Of a DNA stretch of 64,000 nucleotides, positions 26,401 to 32,691 are shown piece after piece. Numbering within the stretch: the first letter of the stretch is position 1; each line of letters begins with the position of its first letter. The DNA lies in the NCBI GenBank assembly GCA_028287035.1, contig JAQBQL010000188.1, forward strand, positions 1-64,000, written 5' to 3'. This stretch comes from Labilithrix sp. Its GTDB lineage: Bacteria > Myxococcota > Polyangia > Polyangiales > Polyangiaceae. The notes under the pieces are model-generated. The model had not been told where the DNA came from, searched no databases, and saw nothing but the letters and a program-made list of their open reading frames with translations. A program made the translations under genes and the position numbers.

Positions 26401-27840
26401 GCCGTCGACATTAATTATGATTACGACGCTTTCGGCACGCGGGTTCTGAAGGAAGTACAATCATCCTTCAACGACGAACGTCACTTTACGGCTGAGATAT
26501 TCCCCTCACTGCGGCTTGAGGCAACGACTTGGGATGCGATCGGCGGGATCTACCGTCGGGAGCCGGAGACCGAAGTCGTCTATCTCGCTGGCTTCGGACG
26601 CCTCGTCTACGGCCCAACTTTGCCAGCGGCGGCGACCACGACGGCCCTTCACGTGTTGCTGACGCTGCCTGACCATCTGGGCTCGGGAGCGGCTGTGATC
26701 GACCGCGACACTGGTGAACTGGTCGAGCGCACAACGCAACAAGCCTACGGCACGCTTGAGTCCGACTACCGACCGGCGCGGTGGCAGGGCCTCCGCGAGG
26801 CGTACCAATTCACCGGCAAAGAGGCCGATTCTGCTGTTGGGCTGACGTACTTTGGTGCCCGGTATTACAACGCATCGCTTGGTCGGTTCATTAGCCCTGA
26901 TCCTTTGACCATTCACGCCTTCCAAGGTGACTCAAACCCTTACGCGTATGTCGGGGGCGCAGTTCTGAGCGCAACCGATCCATTCGGCCTAAGCTGCGCT
27001 GGTAGCATCGGAGCGGAAGTTTGCCCCGGAGACGTGGTCGGGTGGGGCGGCATGGAACCACCCGGAACCGACTATGGTGTCTTCGTATCGAGCCCGGGCT
27101 CAGCGGGCGGGACGTCACCCGGCGTCGCGGGTATGCGTGCGCCACCGTCAGCGCCGACGGACTTCTCCGGCACCGGCGGCCCACTAGGAACTGGCCTAAA
27201 CCCAAGCAACCCGGCGCGGGCTCGGGCGCTGCGGGCGACGGTCCCTGATGACGTCGCGGACCATGATATTCCTTTGGGAACAGGCCGTCAGTTCGCGGTA
27301 GCAGCGTGGAACGGCAGCATGGAAATGGGGCTGATTTCGCGCTACCTTATGGTAGCTGACGACGACGAACCGTCGTGGGCTTCAGCCGCTGGTTCCGTCG
27401 TGCCCATGATTGGAATGGTCGCTCTCGGAGGCGCGGCGGGTGAAGCAGGTCTCTCGGGGTCAGAAGTTTCCGCTCGAGGACTAGCTGCTGGCGAAGCTGG
27501 GGAACTGGTTCACGGCGGAGGTCAAGTCCTTCGGCACTACACGGACGGCGCCGGGTTCCAGGCTATCATGGAGTCGGGAATGATCCGGTCTCCGGCAAGC
27601 GGAGCGACAGCGGGGCGCGTCTTTGCAACAGAGTTCACCGGAAACGCAGAGGCTGTCGAGTCGCGGATCTTTAGCAACTTTTCCACCCACGCTGGGCGCG
27701 GAAGCCATGTAATCGAGTTTGCGCCGAGGCAGGGGGTCGCGTTTGAACTTGGAAAACCGGGCGAAGTGTTCTACCGTGGTGGTGCGCTGAGGTTCGGACG
27801 GCAGATTGAGATCAATTTCGCCGGCCCAAATCCGTATTGA
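20425..27840 (+). CDS. SpvB / FG-GAP / YD-repeat (Rhs) toxin with HYD1-like ADP-ribosyltransferase tip
   Basis: 2471 aa from ATG 20425, which gives a signal peptide (WLAITFAIFTHTEQAAWA, cut before QE); an in-frame ATG at 20356 adds 23 residues. In order: SpvB domain (about 47-300; LSNALAAASLDPSTG, GWGLNIPVI); FG-GAP/VCBS calcium motifs (about 555-780; DINGDGR, DLNGDGLGD, DVDADGFAD, DMNANGVTD); TcdB-middle region (GLLTQIDNGRGAVTKIEY); YD repeats to about 2130, interrupted at 1600-1652 by two hydrophobic segments; and an Rhs core end (LTYFGARYYNASLGRFISPD, then ATDPFG). After a linker, residues about 2360-2471 begin LRHYTDGAGFQAIMESGMI (HYT at 2371-2373) and hold GRVFATEF and IEFAPRQGVAFEL, matching HYD1-type ADP-ribosyltransferase toxins. 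A candidate immunity gene follows. It is less GC-rich than its neighbours, suggesting transfer. Confidence 0.88.
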   Translation: MQPSVHVSKRRAAFHLGMWLAITFAIFTHTEQAAWAQEISGDATAGISESGGLALSNALAAASLDPSTGVLSASLPIETPAARGSSQPGLALLYNSMAGFGEAGIGWGLNIPVIERHGPTGGVPNYNNLDPSQSPSSLGVRNLDTFTFNGARLWPLCIIKEDCSPATLASLPSWAEPGAVYFRLEADTTRARFFWSADRTRWRVQFVGGEILELGVPTLAPNLFPDERDAAIDYDTGRTTDYRRRPFRWNAVRKFGPETQKAGANFVAFRWARLGGRGLAYLTDVFDTPAADAPSDSTFNNANFAHHVRIIWDKPPFLRGRAIAPFRASPDLRMVRIDISSSSFESRSRSLLRRYHLAYESIGNRYYLKSYELEGRCAAIREQSDGSLQETKCGRLPGTNLTYSQRRNNTIPAVFEHPALAHEKNKPAPFTVLDVDADSLPDLLETKAGLPPPPSQVVYFNGFDWTESKITDASNSPLFSSIGTTVTTSTSRYAKGATAVWLGTFNPSGTVSYLALERHALQNPATKAWNWTAWDSTDEVLGLPNSAWRTAGFGDINGDGRLEQVLMLDPSGSGPTPTVTDWQQMGAVLAMPLGSRQKLDYAFVDCSGPSPSKVQSFEWPDGSTASAIVDLNGDGLGDLAYVTRETSGVNVQIGVRYWPGDGSGGFWACTNGPCTCTDKLHEASSIRFANIELPKDEGALVVSASVGLADVDADGFADLVVTTPDSVLVFRNADGDHWGDLTASNLNIRGSQVDADWREFWPPRMTFADMNANGVTDIVFTVGGHIRYIDTETFLSWPIGITRPGLLTQIDNGRGAVTKIEYESTGVLAKFVRSGEPSWKLPQVQYVVKNIEVSSGLPGELPTSRQYFYESPIYSARERRFKGFEKVHVDSEYVRETLTYYVGASVRDDGYAYKGSLLLADETTSHASGHPASSTVIKSYKTGTDEFYQHDLVSDNGSGSHMTALVEAVDTYLYDTTAAQNSSESVSAVVSSPSAERNFVAAVPLRSATYAHLRSTYAWDYRGSLVEAVDHGRVLPGDKPLDSAIRRVIEYVPLDGEWRFLQKNLRVDGFASLPNLDIPDEAPRVRAFEYDSLGRLSSVYAELIGTLPLDRRHVDPTRNVAPAPPFASKDGIIRLLHNDFDVFGNVVGSQGPAGACAATSYDKEYAQLSVGEAQFISGCSGPALRSSTVWDRGFAVAVRHSVADGATTAYDLDMFGRTVGIHEPDEISGAPSSAPTVATIYHDKPGGPVQQIEELRRSAPGVTHASWTYLDAFGRKLLVLEQADPTMGDAGDWVASGLPTMKFGLVIAQRRPWFFSGDPANHSLSEPVAPSVRFTYDSFGRLSETYHEDGSLARRRTYGPLSVSEADSEDRSSSFYLNGHGQVRQSILTTATDQVRTDYEFQAASKPVYVVQARSPRAGGVTGPTTGGVVRRMQYDSLGRLVLNAEPNASTLMGSPAGHAWRYAYDDAGHVVGTSDARGCGKNISYDGIGRPTLEDFSPCLAAHADYSEMIAATGEGAEVQRIYDNPEPGQPSGRFGRLTAVRDRASHTRFEYDGRGRLTTLSRRIRRPSDVLTEGSSLGAGGGIGQSHRDAEDERFHDLRWLLAGVAGLLAVSLRVSAMAAGFRRRSALTSAMSLGSLLLFVTACSGSHADGMIRLGSSAGALSDASYEGRWNRRVFTYDDASRVVSATTGADVPELMGLGGESKVTTSYSRRGAVLTQAGSYGNLLGGQTFASDGQVLTRSYNDAASTQISAEYDLRGRLQQYSIARASAGPWTASPGYMPPAAASESLQELLLASQFAYDGAGRLKTIEDHRSPGEWKEGFAPVDREIAYDTFDRVARVDYTYHGSAVWQDPSANAPNTSPGPVPVVASPNRVGWQTFQYDWRGNLILSADDASLLYDRSLGVVGHGGAAEGPDQLRTAGPGVTAAYDEAGNMLDLVAHRPGPCNDPSGCNQRFHYDWDEVGQLARARRWDLDGVGDIGLLPALLATASAVDINYDYDAFGTRVLKEVQSSFNDERHFTAEIFPSLRLEATTWDAIGGIYRREPETEVVYLAGFGRLVYGPTLPAAATTTALHVLLTLPDHLGSGAAVIDRDTGELVERTTQQAYGTLESDYRPARWQGLREAYQFTGKEADSAVGLTYFGARYYNASLGRFISPDPLTIHAFQGDSNPYAYVGGAVLSATDPFGLSCAGSIGAEVCPGDVVGWGGMEPPGTDYGVFVSSPGSAGGTSPGVAGMRAPPSAPTDFSGTGGPLGTGLNPSNPARARALRATVPDDVADHDIPLGTGRQFAVAAWNGSMEMGLISRYLMVADDDEPSWASAAGSVVPMIGMVALGGAAGEAGLSGSEVSARGLAAGEAGELVHGGGQVLRHYTDGAGFQAIMESGMIRSPASGATAGRVFATEFTGNAEAVESRIFSNFSTHAGRGSHVIEFAPRQGVAFELGKPGEVFYRGGALRFGRQIEINFAGPNPY

Positions 27841-27848
27841 GGTGGAAG

Positions 27849-28430
27849 ATGGCAGAGTTCGTTGTGACCGACGCCGCCGAGCTTCACGCGTTGCGAGCCG
27901 CACTCATCGAATCGAAACTGCCACGACTTGCGAACGATCAGGACCTCGCTGCGAGTCCGATCGTTGCGCGGCTCGCCGAGAGAGTTTCTGCGGCGTGCCA
28001 GGGCGCGCCTGAGCTGACTAGCGTGAGCGAGCGCTGGCGGCAGTTCTCGCCAAAACACAGCTACTGGGCCGTGGCGATCTCACGGGCACTTGCTGATCAG
28101 AATTTCCTTCGCGCGTCGAAGCCGGCGGCGCGCGAGGATTATGTTCGCTGCCTAATCGCTCCATTCCGGACTGACCAGCCTATCGTCCGTGATTTTCTCG
28201 CCGAGCTGGAGAGCATTCTCGCCACGCGCCGTTGGTATCATCTCTGGATACGGCCTAAAAAGCCGTTCCTAGGCGGCGTCGCGTTCCTCCGACAGCGAGA
28301 GGATGGTAGCTTCGTCGCCCACGATTCGGAACACACCGAGATCGTGTCCTCGGAGAAGGTCGATGATGTCGGAGAGGTCCTGCTCGAACGTGGCTTGGAG
28401 CCGTTCGGCTACTTTGTCGAAGAAGTGTGA
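27849..28430 (+). CDS. Candidate immunity protein for the ADP-ribosyltransferase toxin
   Basis: 193 aa. The ATG lies 8 nt after the toxin stop, with GAGGTGGAAG as ribosome-binding sequence overlapping that stop. The protein is soluble, with no signal: AEFVVTDAAELHALRAALIE at the start, then WRQFSPKHSYWAVAISRALA, AELESILATRRWYHLWIRPK and GEVLLERGLEPFGYFVEEV at the end. No family was recognised. Direct placement behind the toxin tip, small size and cytoplasmic character make an immunity role the best reading. Confidence 0.7.
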   Translation: MAEFVVTDAAELHALRAALIESKLPRLANDQDLAASPIVARLAERVSAACQGAPELTSVSERWRQFSPKHSYWAVAISRALADQNFLRASKPAAREDYVRCLIAPFRTDQPIVRDFLAELESILATRRWYHLWIRPKKPFLGGVAFLRQREDGSFVAHDSEHTEIVSSEKVDDVGEVLLERGLEPFGYFVEEV

Positions 28431-28689
28431 GGACCGGCGGCCTTAGACCGGCTGACGGCTCACGGCGCGCGCGCGGGCGGGCCACGAGCCCGGCAACAGC
28501 TCGTGGAGCTTGCTCGTGGGCTAATCGTTCATCCGCGCAGGCACGTCAGTGCGGTCTGGAACCGGCTACTCGTCGCGCGTAGAAGCCCGTTACAAGCGAC
28601 TACAAAGCAGCGAGCGACTTGCCTGACGCGACGTCCCAGACGCCGAAGCCGCTCTTCCGAATTTGGTGCCTCCCGCAGGGAGGGGAGGT
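28431..28689. other. No assignable gene
   Basis: About 260 bases between the immunity gene and the IS3 remnant. Only short overlapping frames are open, and no motif or repeat end was recognised. Confidence 0.4.
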
Positions 28690-28870
28690 CAGCTGCCAAG
28701 GCGCGATGGGCTTCACGACGCCAAGCGGCTGAAGGCGGTCGAGCAGGAGAACGTGAGGCTCAAAGAAGCTCCTCGTCGACCGCATGCTCGACATCGAAGT
28801 GCTCAGCGCAAACACGCTCGGGAGTCAGTGTGGCACGTGCTGCATCCGGGCGGACAAGGAGGCTACTCGA
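28690..28870 (+). mobile_element. Remnant of an IS3-family transposase (OrfA end)
   Basis: One frame reads LHDAKRLKAVEQENVRLK. After a +1 shift caused by an extra A in CTCAAAGAAGCTC, the next frame reads KKLLVDRMLDIEVLSANTLG. Together they match the coiled-coil end of IS3-family OrfA (xxAKRLKxLExENxRLKKLLAxxMLDxxxLK). The N-terminal HTH, OrfB with its DDE residues and the terminal inverted repeats are all missing. Confidence 0.65.
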
Positions 28871-28871
28871 T

Positions 28872-29166
28872 ATGGCTTCAGTAGAGCCCAGCACCCCGGC
28901 CGAGATGAGGCTTCGGGACGTAGTTGAACGGCTCGAGGAATTCGACGAGGACTGACGATCTATGTCGCCCCGACTGGGCGCCGGAGTCGATCGTTTGCAT
29001 CGCACGTGAACCGGATGCGGGTGGGGTACCGCTCGAGGCGGCATCTGCAGGGATGCGCTACTTTCTCGAGATCTTTGTCGCAATGGCGGTGCTGGAAGGG
29101 TCGAAGCAACTCGACCTCGACGGAATGACAAGGCGGCTCATCCGCTATGCGATAAGCGACGCTTAG
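28872..29166 (+). pseudogene. Small conserved-looking gene with two single-base deletions
   Basis: Begins ATGGCTTCAGTAGAGCC and reads STPAEMRLRDVVERLEEFDE before a TGA at 28953. Restoring one C after GAGGAC continues it as LTIYVAP. Restoring one more C in the CCCC run moves it to DWAPESIVCIAREPDAGGVP, then GMRYFLEIFVAMAVLEGSKQ and a normal stop at 29166. The rebuilt protein would be about 98 aa with the pattern LxEDxTIYVxxDWxxxS...YFLEVFVAxEVLEG, seen in small uncharacterised proteins, often near toxin loci. Both breaks are 1-nt losses next to C residues. Confidence 0.55.
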
Positions 29167-29258
29167 CAATGCCCCGGAGGGCAGCAGAGGGATGCCGGTG
29201 AGCTCGATGAACCGCGGAAAGAACTGAGGGCCCAGCACGGCGCGCTCCGAGCCTTTGC

Positions 29259-30962
29259 TCAGGGAGAGAACTTCACCAGGTACACATCGTCCCCGAAGAG
29301 CTCGCTCGTGAGCGAAGGCCCCCCGAAATTGATGGGGCCCCTGAAGATGCCTGATGCAAAGACGTTGCCCAGCGCGTCCGCCGCGATGCCCGTACCCGTC
29401 GCCTGGGTGCCGTGGACGGTGCCGGAGAGGAGGTCGCCGGATGGCGAGAGCTTGGCGATGAACGCGCTCGGGGGACCGCTGGCGGAGCTGACCGGACCGT
29501 TGCCGAAATCCATCGCAGTGTCCGCTGTCCCCGTGACCAGGATGTTCCCCGAGGGATCGGCAGCAACCGCGTAGACCCAGTCCTGACCCGTCGAGCCGAA
29601 GCTACGCGCGAAGATCGGATCGCCCGCGGGGCTGAACTTTCCGAGGATGACATCCTGCTCGCCCTTGTAGGGAAGGGGGCCAGTCCCGAGATCCATGAAT
29701 GTCGTGGATGACTCGGCAGCCAGGATGACATTGCCGCTCGGGTCGGCAGCGACACCGATGCCGATCCCTCCCATGCTGGTGAAGCGCTTGCTCCATCGGT
29801 GCGCGCCGGTCGGATCGAGCGAGAACAAGAAGATGTCGCGCTTGCCCATCGGGCCGACGGGAGGGAGCGTGCCCCCACCGAAGTCGATCGTTCCGGCACA
29901 GTCCCCCGTGACGAAGACGTTGCCCGCCGCGTCGACCGCGACGCCGTTCGTGCCCTGTCGGTCGGCGTCGCCGTAGCGCTTGCTCCAGACGTGATTCCCC
30001 GCGGCGTCGAGCTTGGCCACGTACGCGTCGACGTAGCCCGCGCTCGTCAGCAGGCCGCCCCCGAAGTCGACAGAGCCCCAGAACGTGCCCCCCAGGACGA
30101 TGTCTCCTGCAGCATCGACCGCGACGGTGTGGGCTTCCTGTTGATCCGCGTCGCCGAAGCGTTTGCTCCAGAGGTGGTTACCCGCGGCGTCGAGCTTGGC
30201 GACGAAGATATCCCACGAGCCAGCGCTCACGAGCGGCCCGCCGCCGAAGTCGATCGTACCCGAGAAGTTCCCGGCGACAACGACATTGCCAGCGGCGTCC
30301 GTCGCGACGGACCTGCCGCGATCTTCGGCGCCGGCGATGCCCCCGAAGCGGCGGCTCCAGAGATGCTTGCCGGTGCTGTCGACCTTCGCGACGAATACGT
30401 CGTCGTCGCCGGTCGATACGAGCGGCCCGCCACCGAAGTTCGCGGTGCCGCGGAAGTTCCCGGTGATGATCGCTGCCCCCGTGGCGTCCACGGCGACCGC
30501 GAACGCGTGCTCATAGTCGCTGCCGCCAAACCGCTTGCTCCAGAGCGTGCCTCGACAGGAATCCGGACAGCTGGTGGCGTCGTCGTCGCAGGTCTCGCCG
30601 CCCGCGACGATGCCGTCACCACAGACCGTGACGCAGCTGCTCGGCGTGCCCGAACACGACCACCCCGGCTCGACCTTGCAGCCCGCGTTGCAACCATCCG
30701 CGCTCGTCGTGTTGCCGTCGTCGCAGGTCTCGCCCGGCGTGAGGATCCCGTCACCACACGGCGTCGACGCTTCGGCCGCGTCTCCTGGGGTGCTGCCGCC
30801 ATCACGAGCGACGCCGGCGTCCGGTACGCCGGCGCCGCCCTCGACGACCGGCGAGCCGCCGTCCCCCTGACCGCTCGCGGGCAGGTCGAGGTCTGATTCG
30901 CCACAGGAGACGATGGTGGCGGCGACGAGCCACCACGCGAGGACCACGGCCTTGGGTTTCAT
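29259..30962 (-). CDS. Lipoprotein with DUF4215 Cys-rich repeats and SBBP beta-propeller repeats
   Basis: 567 aa from ATG 30962, which places a lipobox (TIVSC) after a hydrophobic signal; longer in-frame extension to 31139 runs through the shared repeat. Residues about 20-70 are a Gly/Asp/Ala linker. Residues about 70-140 carry two Myxococcus cysteine-rich repeats (CGDGILTPGETCDDGN, DGCNAGCKVEPGWSCSG; CGDGIVAGGETCDDD). From about 145 to the end there are roughly seven SBBP units, each about 55-60 aa, of the type LWSKRFGG...VAVDAAGNVVVTGNFxGTxDFGGGPL...DxFVAKLDxxGxH. This is a surface-exposed beta-propeller architecture typical of myxobacteria; no enzyme activity is implied. The internal DNA repeats (about 160-170 nt) are only moderately conserved. 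Confidence 0.9.
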   Translation of the reverse strand: MKPKAVVLAWWLVAATIVSCGESDLDLPASGQGDGGSPVVEGGAGVPDAGVARDGGSTPGDAAEASTPCGDGILTPGETCDDGNTTSADGCNAGCKVEPGWSCSGTPSSCVTVCGDGIVAGGETCDDDATSCPDSCRGTLWSKRFGGSDYEHAFAVAVDATGAAIITGNFRGTANFGGGPLVSTGDDDVFVAKVDSTGKHLWSRRFGGIAGAEDRGRSVATDAAGNVVVAGNFSGTIDFGGGPLVSAGSWDIFVAKLDAAGNHLWSKRFGDADQQEAHTVAVDAAGDIVLGGTFWGSVDFGGGLLTSAGYVDAYVAKLDAAGNHVWSKRYGDADRQGTNGVAVDAAGNVFVTGDCAGTIDFGGGTLPPVGPMGKRDIFLFSLDPTGAHRWSKRFTSMGGIGIGVAADPSGNVILAAESSTTFMDLGTGPLPYKGEQDVILGKFSPAGDPIFARSFGSTGQDWVYAVAADPSGNILVTGTADTAMDFGNGPVSSASGPPSAFIAKLSPSGDLLSGTVHGTQATGTGIAADALGNVFASGIFRGPINFGGPSLTSELFGDDVYLVKFSP

Positions 30963-31023
30963 GGCGTGGTCGTCATAGCTCATCCCGCGTCGGTGGGCGA
31001 TCGGGCGCTGAGGGACCTGGCCG

Positions 31024-31142
31024 CCTAGACTCGCCAGGCACCACGACGGGAGAATCGATTCCACGGTCGTGATGCTGCGCGTCGAGGCGCCCGCCATTCG
31101 ATGAGCCACCCCCGACGCCCGCCGGCACCCTGCCTCCACGAC
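31024..31142 (-). repeat. 115-bp dispersed repeat, copy B, upstream of the SBBP lipoprotein gene
   Basis: Matches 17892-18006 in the same orientation relative to the downstream minus-strand gene; this copy has a small insertion (GACGCC region) near its right end. It begins 61 nt upstream of the lipoprotein ATG. In both copies a GTG-initiated frame crosses the repeat into the gene, reading xxAxCR at its start, but the downstream starts fit the signal peptide or domain better. Confidence 0.75.
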
Positions 31143-31250
31143 AGCGCCGGCCTCATCACGGGTCGACGCCTATCGCGAATCGCGAATCGCGAACGGCAAG
31201 CAAGATCGGTCCGACGCTCACCATCCGATCCGATAGGAGCCGCCCACACC

Positions 31251-32117
31251 TCACGGCGCGAACTGATACCCGACGACAATCCCCACCGCCACGTGAAACG
31301 CTCGCTTCTCGCTCGGGATCTCGCCCTTCTCGTCGACACTCTCCGAGCTGTATTCGAGGGACGTGAACTGGCCGACGTCGACGCCGAGGCGGATTTCCAT
31401 GCCGCTCTTCGAGGCCTTGTCCGACGGGCCCGTCGGGGCGCGGTAGCCGATGCCGAGCTTGAGGTCGAACGGGGCTGACATCTTGATCACCTCCGGGCTC
31501 GCGTCCGGGTGCTCTTCGATGTCCGTGCTACCCGCGTACGTCGTGAGCAGGGCCACGCCACCCTCGAGGTACACCCCGCGGCTGCGGTCCTCGAACGCGT
31601 ACTGTGCGACGACCGGGATCTGGAACGCGAGCGCATTCGTGCAGCTTCCCGCGCACCCCGCCGTGAGCCCGCCGTAGCCGCCCTGCACGCCCGCCATCAG
31701 GCCGACGTGCCGCGTGACATAGGCGCCGAGCCGCAGGCTCACCGTGGCCAGCGGCGCGCCGACCCCGAGGCCCTCGGCGATGCTCCCGCCGAGCCCGGTG
31801 AAGCCCGTGCCGAAATCCAGCACGAAGCCCGGGCCGGCGCTCGGCCGTCCGGTCCGCACCGCCGTCGCGGGGGAGTCCTTGGCGACGGGGGCGGCTTCCG
31901 AGGATGACGACGCCACCGAGAGTGCGGGCGCGGGCGCCGGCGCCGGCGCCGGCAGCGGGGGGAGCGGCTCCGCCGATGCGACGAGCGCGGTCGCGGGCGC
32001 GAGCGTGGGCTTCTTCGCCGGTGCCTTGTTCTTCGACTTCGCGGTGCCGCCGGCGAGCGCGGTACCCGAGATGGAGGCTGCGAGCAGGAGGACCGCGACG
32101 GAGGCAGCAGGGCGCAT
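31251..32117 (-). CDS. Outer-membrane beta-barrel-like protein
   Basis: 288 aa from ATG 32117. Signal peptide MRPAASVAVLLLAASISGTA cleaved at ALAGG, then a Lys/Pro/Ala linker (residues about 25-95, with PAPAPAPAP). From about residue 105 there are alternating amphipathic strands: FVLDFGTGFTGLGG, TVSLRLGAYVTRHVGLMAGV, IPVVAQYAFEDRSRGVYLEG, FDLKLGIGYRAP, and the end FHVAVGIVVGYQFAP with a terminal aromatic-containing strand as in porin-like barrels. No specific family was recognised. It is divergent from the GNAT gene at 32241. Confidence 0.75.
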   Translation of the reverse strand: MRPAASVAVLLLAASISGTALAGGTAKSKNKAPAKKPTLAPATALVASAEPLPPLPAPAPAPAPALSVASSSSEAAPVAKDSPATAVRTGRPSAGPGFVLDFGTGFTGLGGSIAEGLGVGAPLATVSLRLGAYVTRHVGLMAGVQGGYGGLTAGCAGSCTNALAFQIPVVAQYAFEDRSRGVYLEGGVALLTTYAGSTDIEEHPDASPEVIKMSAPFDLKLGIGYRAPTGPSDKASKSGMEIRLGVDVGQFTSLEYSSESVDEKGEIPSEKRAFHVAVGIVVGYQFAP

Positions 32118-32240
32118 GACTCCCTCGTCGGCCACCGGCGGCAACGGTTCGTCGAAATCGCCCGGCGCGTACGAGCGCACTCCGACCGGCCCGGGCGATC
32201 CCATGGACCCCACGAACCGCGGCGCGTACCCTCGCCTCCC

Positions 32241-32687
32241 ATGATCCTTCGTCCCGTCGAGGAGCGCGATCTCGAGGCCCTCTTCGCGCACCAGAGCGAC
32301 CCCGAGGGCGCCGCGATGGCCGCCTTCCCGTCCCGCGACCGCGAGGCCTTCTTCGCGCACTGGCGCACCCGCGTGCTCGCCGATCCGTCGGGCACCAAGA
32401 TGGCCATCGAGGACGGGGGCGAGGTGGTCGGGAACGTCCTCGCATGGACCGCCGATGGGCAGCGGAAGATCGGCTACTGGATCGACCGCGCGTGCTGGGG
32501 CAGGGGGGTCGCGAGCCGCGCGCTGGCGGAGCTCGTCGCCCGGATCGAGACCGCGCGCCCGCTCCACGCCGAGGTCGTGAAGACCAACCTCGCCTCGATC
32601 CGCGTCCTCGAGAAGTGCGGCTTCGTCCGCGTCGGCGAGCACGAGGACGAGATCCTCATGCGCCTCGACGAAGCCCCGCGCGCGTAG
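32241..32687 (+). CDS. GNAT acetyltransferase (RimJ/RimL-like)
   Basis: 148 aa. N-terminal LRPVEERDLEALFAHQSDPE is typical of the RimJ/RimL group. The acetyl-CoA motif is GYWIDRACWGRGVASRALAE (residues about 78-97), followed by NLASIRVLEKCGFVRVGE. Substrate not predictable; such enzymes acetylate N-termini or small molecules. Its stop lies 4 nt from that of the convergent antiporter gene. Confidence 0.87.
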   Translation: MILRPVEERDLEALFAHQSDPEGAAMAAFPSRDREAFFAHWRTRVLADPSGTKMAIEDGGEVVGNVLAWTADGQRKIGYWIDRACWGRGVASRALAELVARIETARPLHAEVVKTNLASIRVLEKCGFVRVGEHEDEILMRLDEAPRA

Positions 32688-32691
32688 CCCC

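Noticed and set aside
29259..30540. Regular repeats suggesting a CRISPR array or tandem satellite
   Set aside because: The units are 160-170 nt, in frame and encode SBBP beta-propeller repeats; there are no short identical repeats with unique spacers.
30963..31139. Longer N-terminus for the SBBP lipoprotein
   Set aside because: It would bury the lipoprotein signal about 60 residues inside the protein and again crosses the dispersed repeat.
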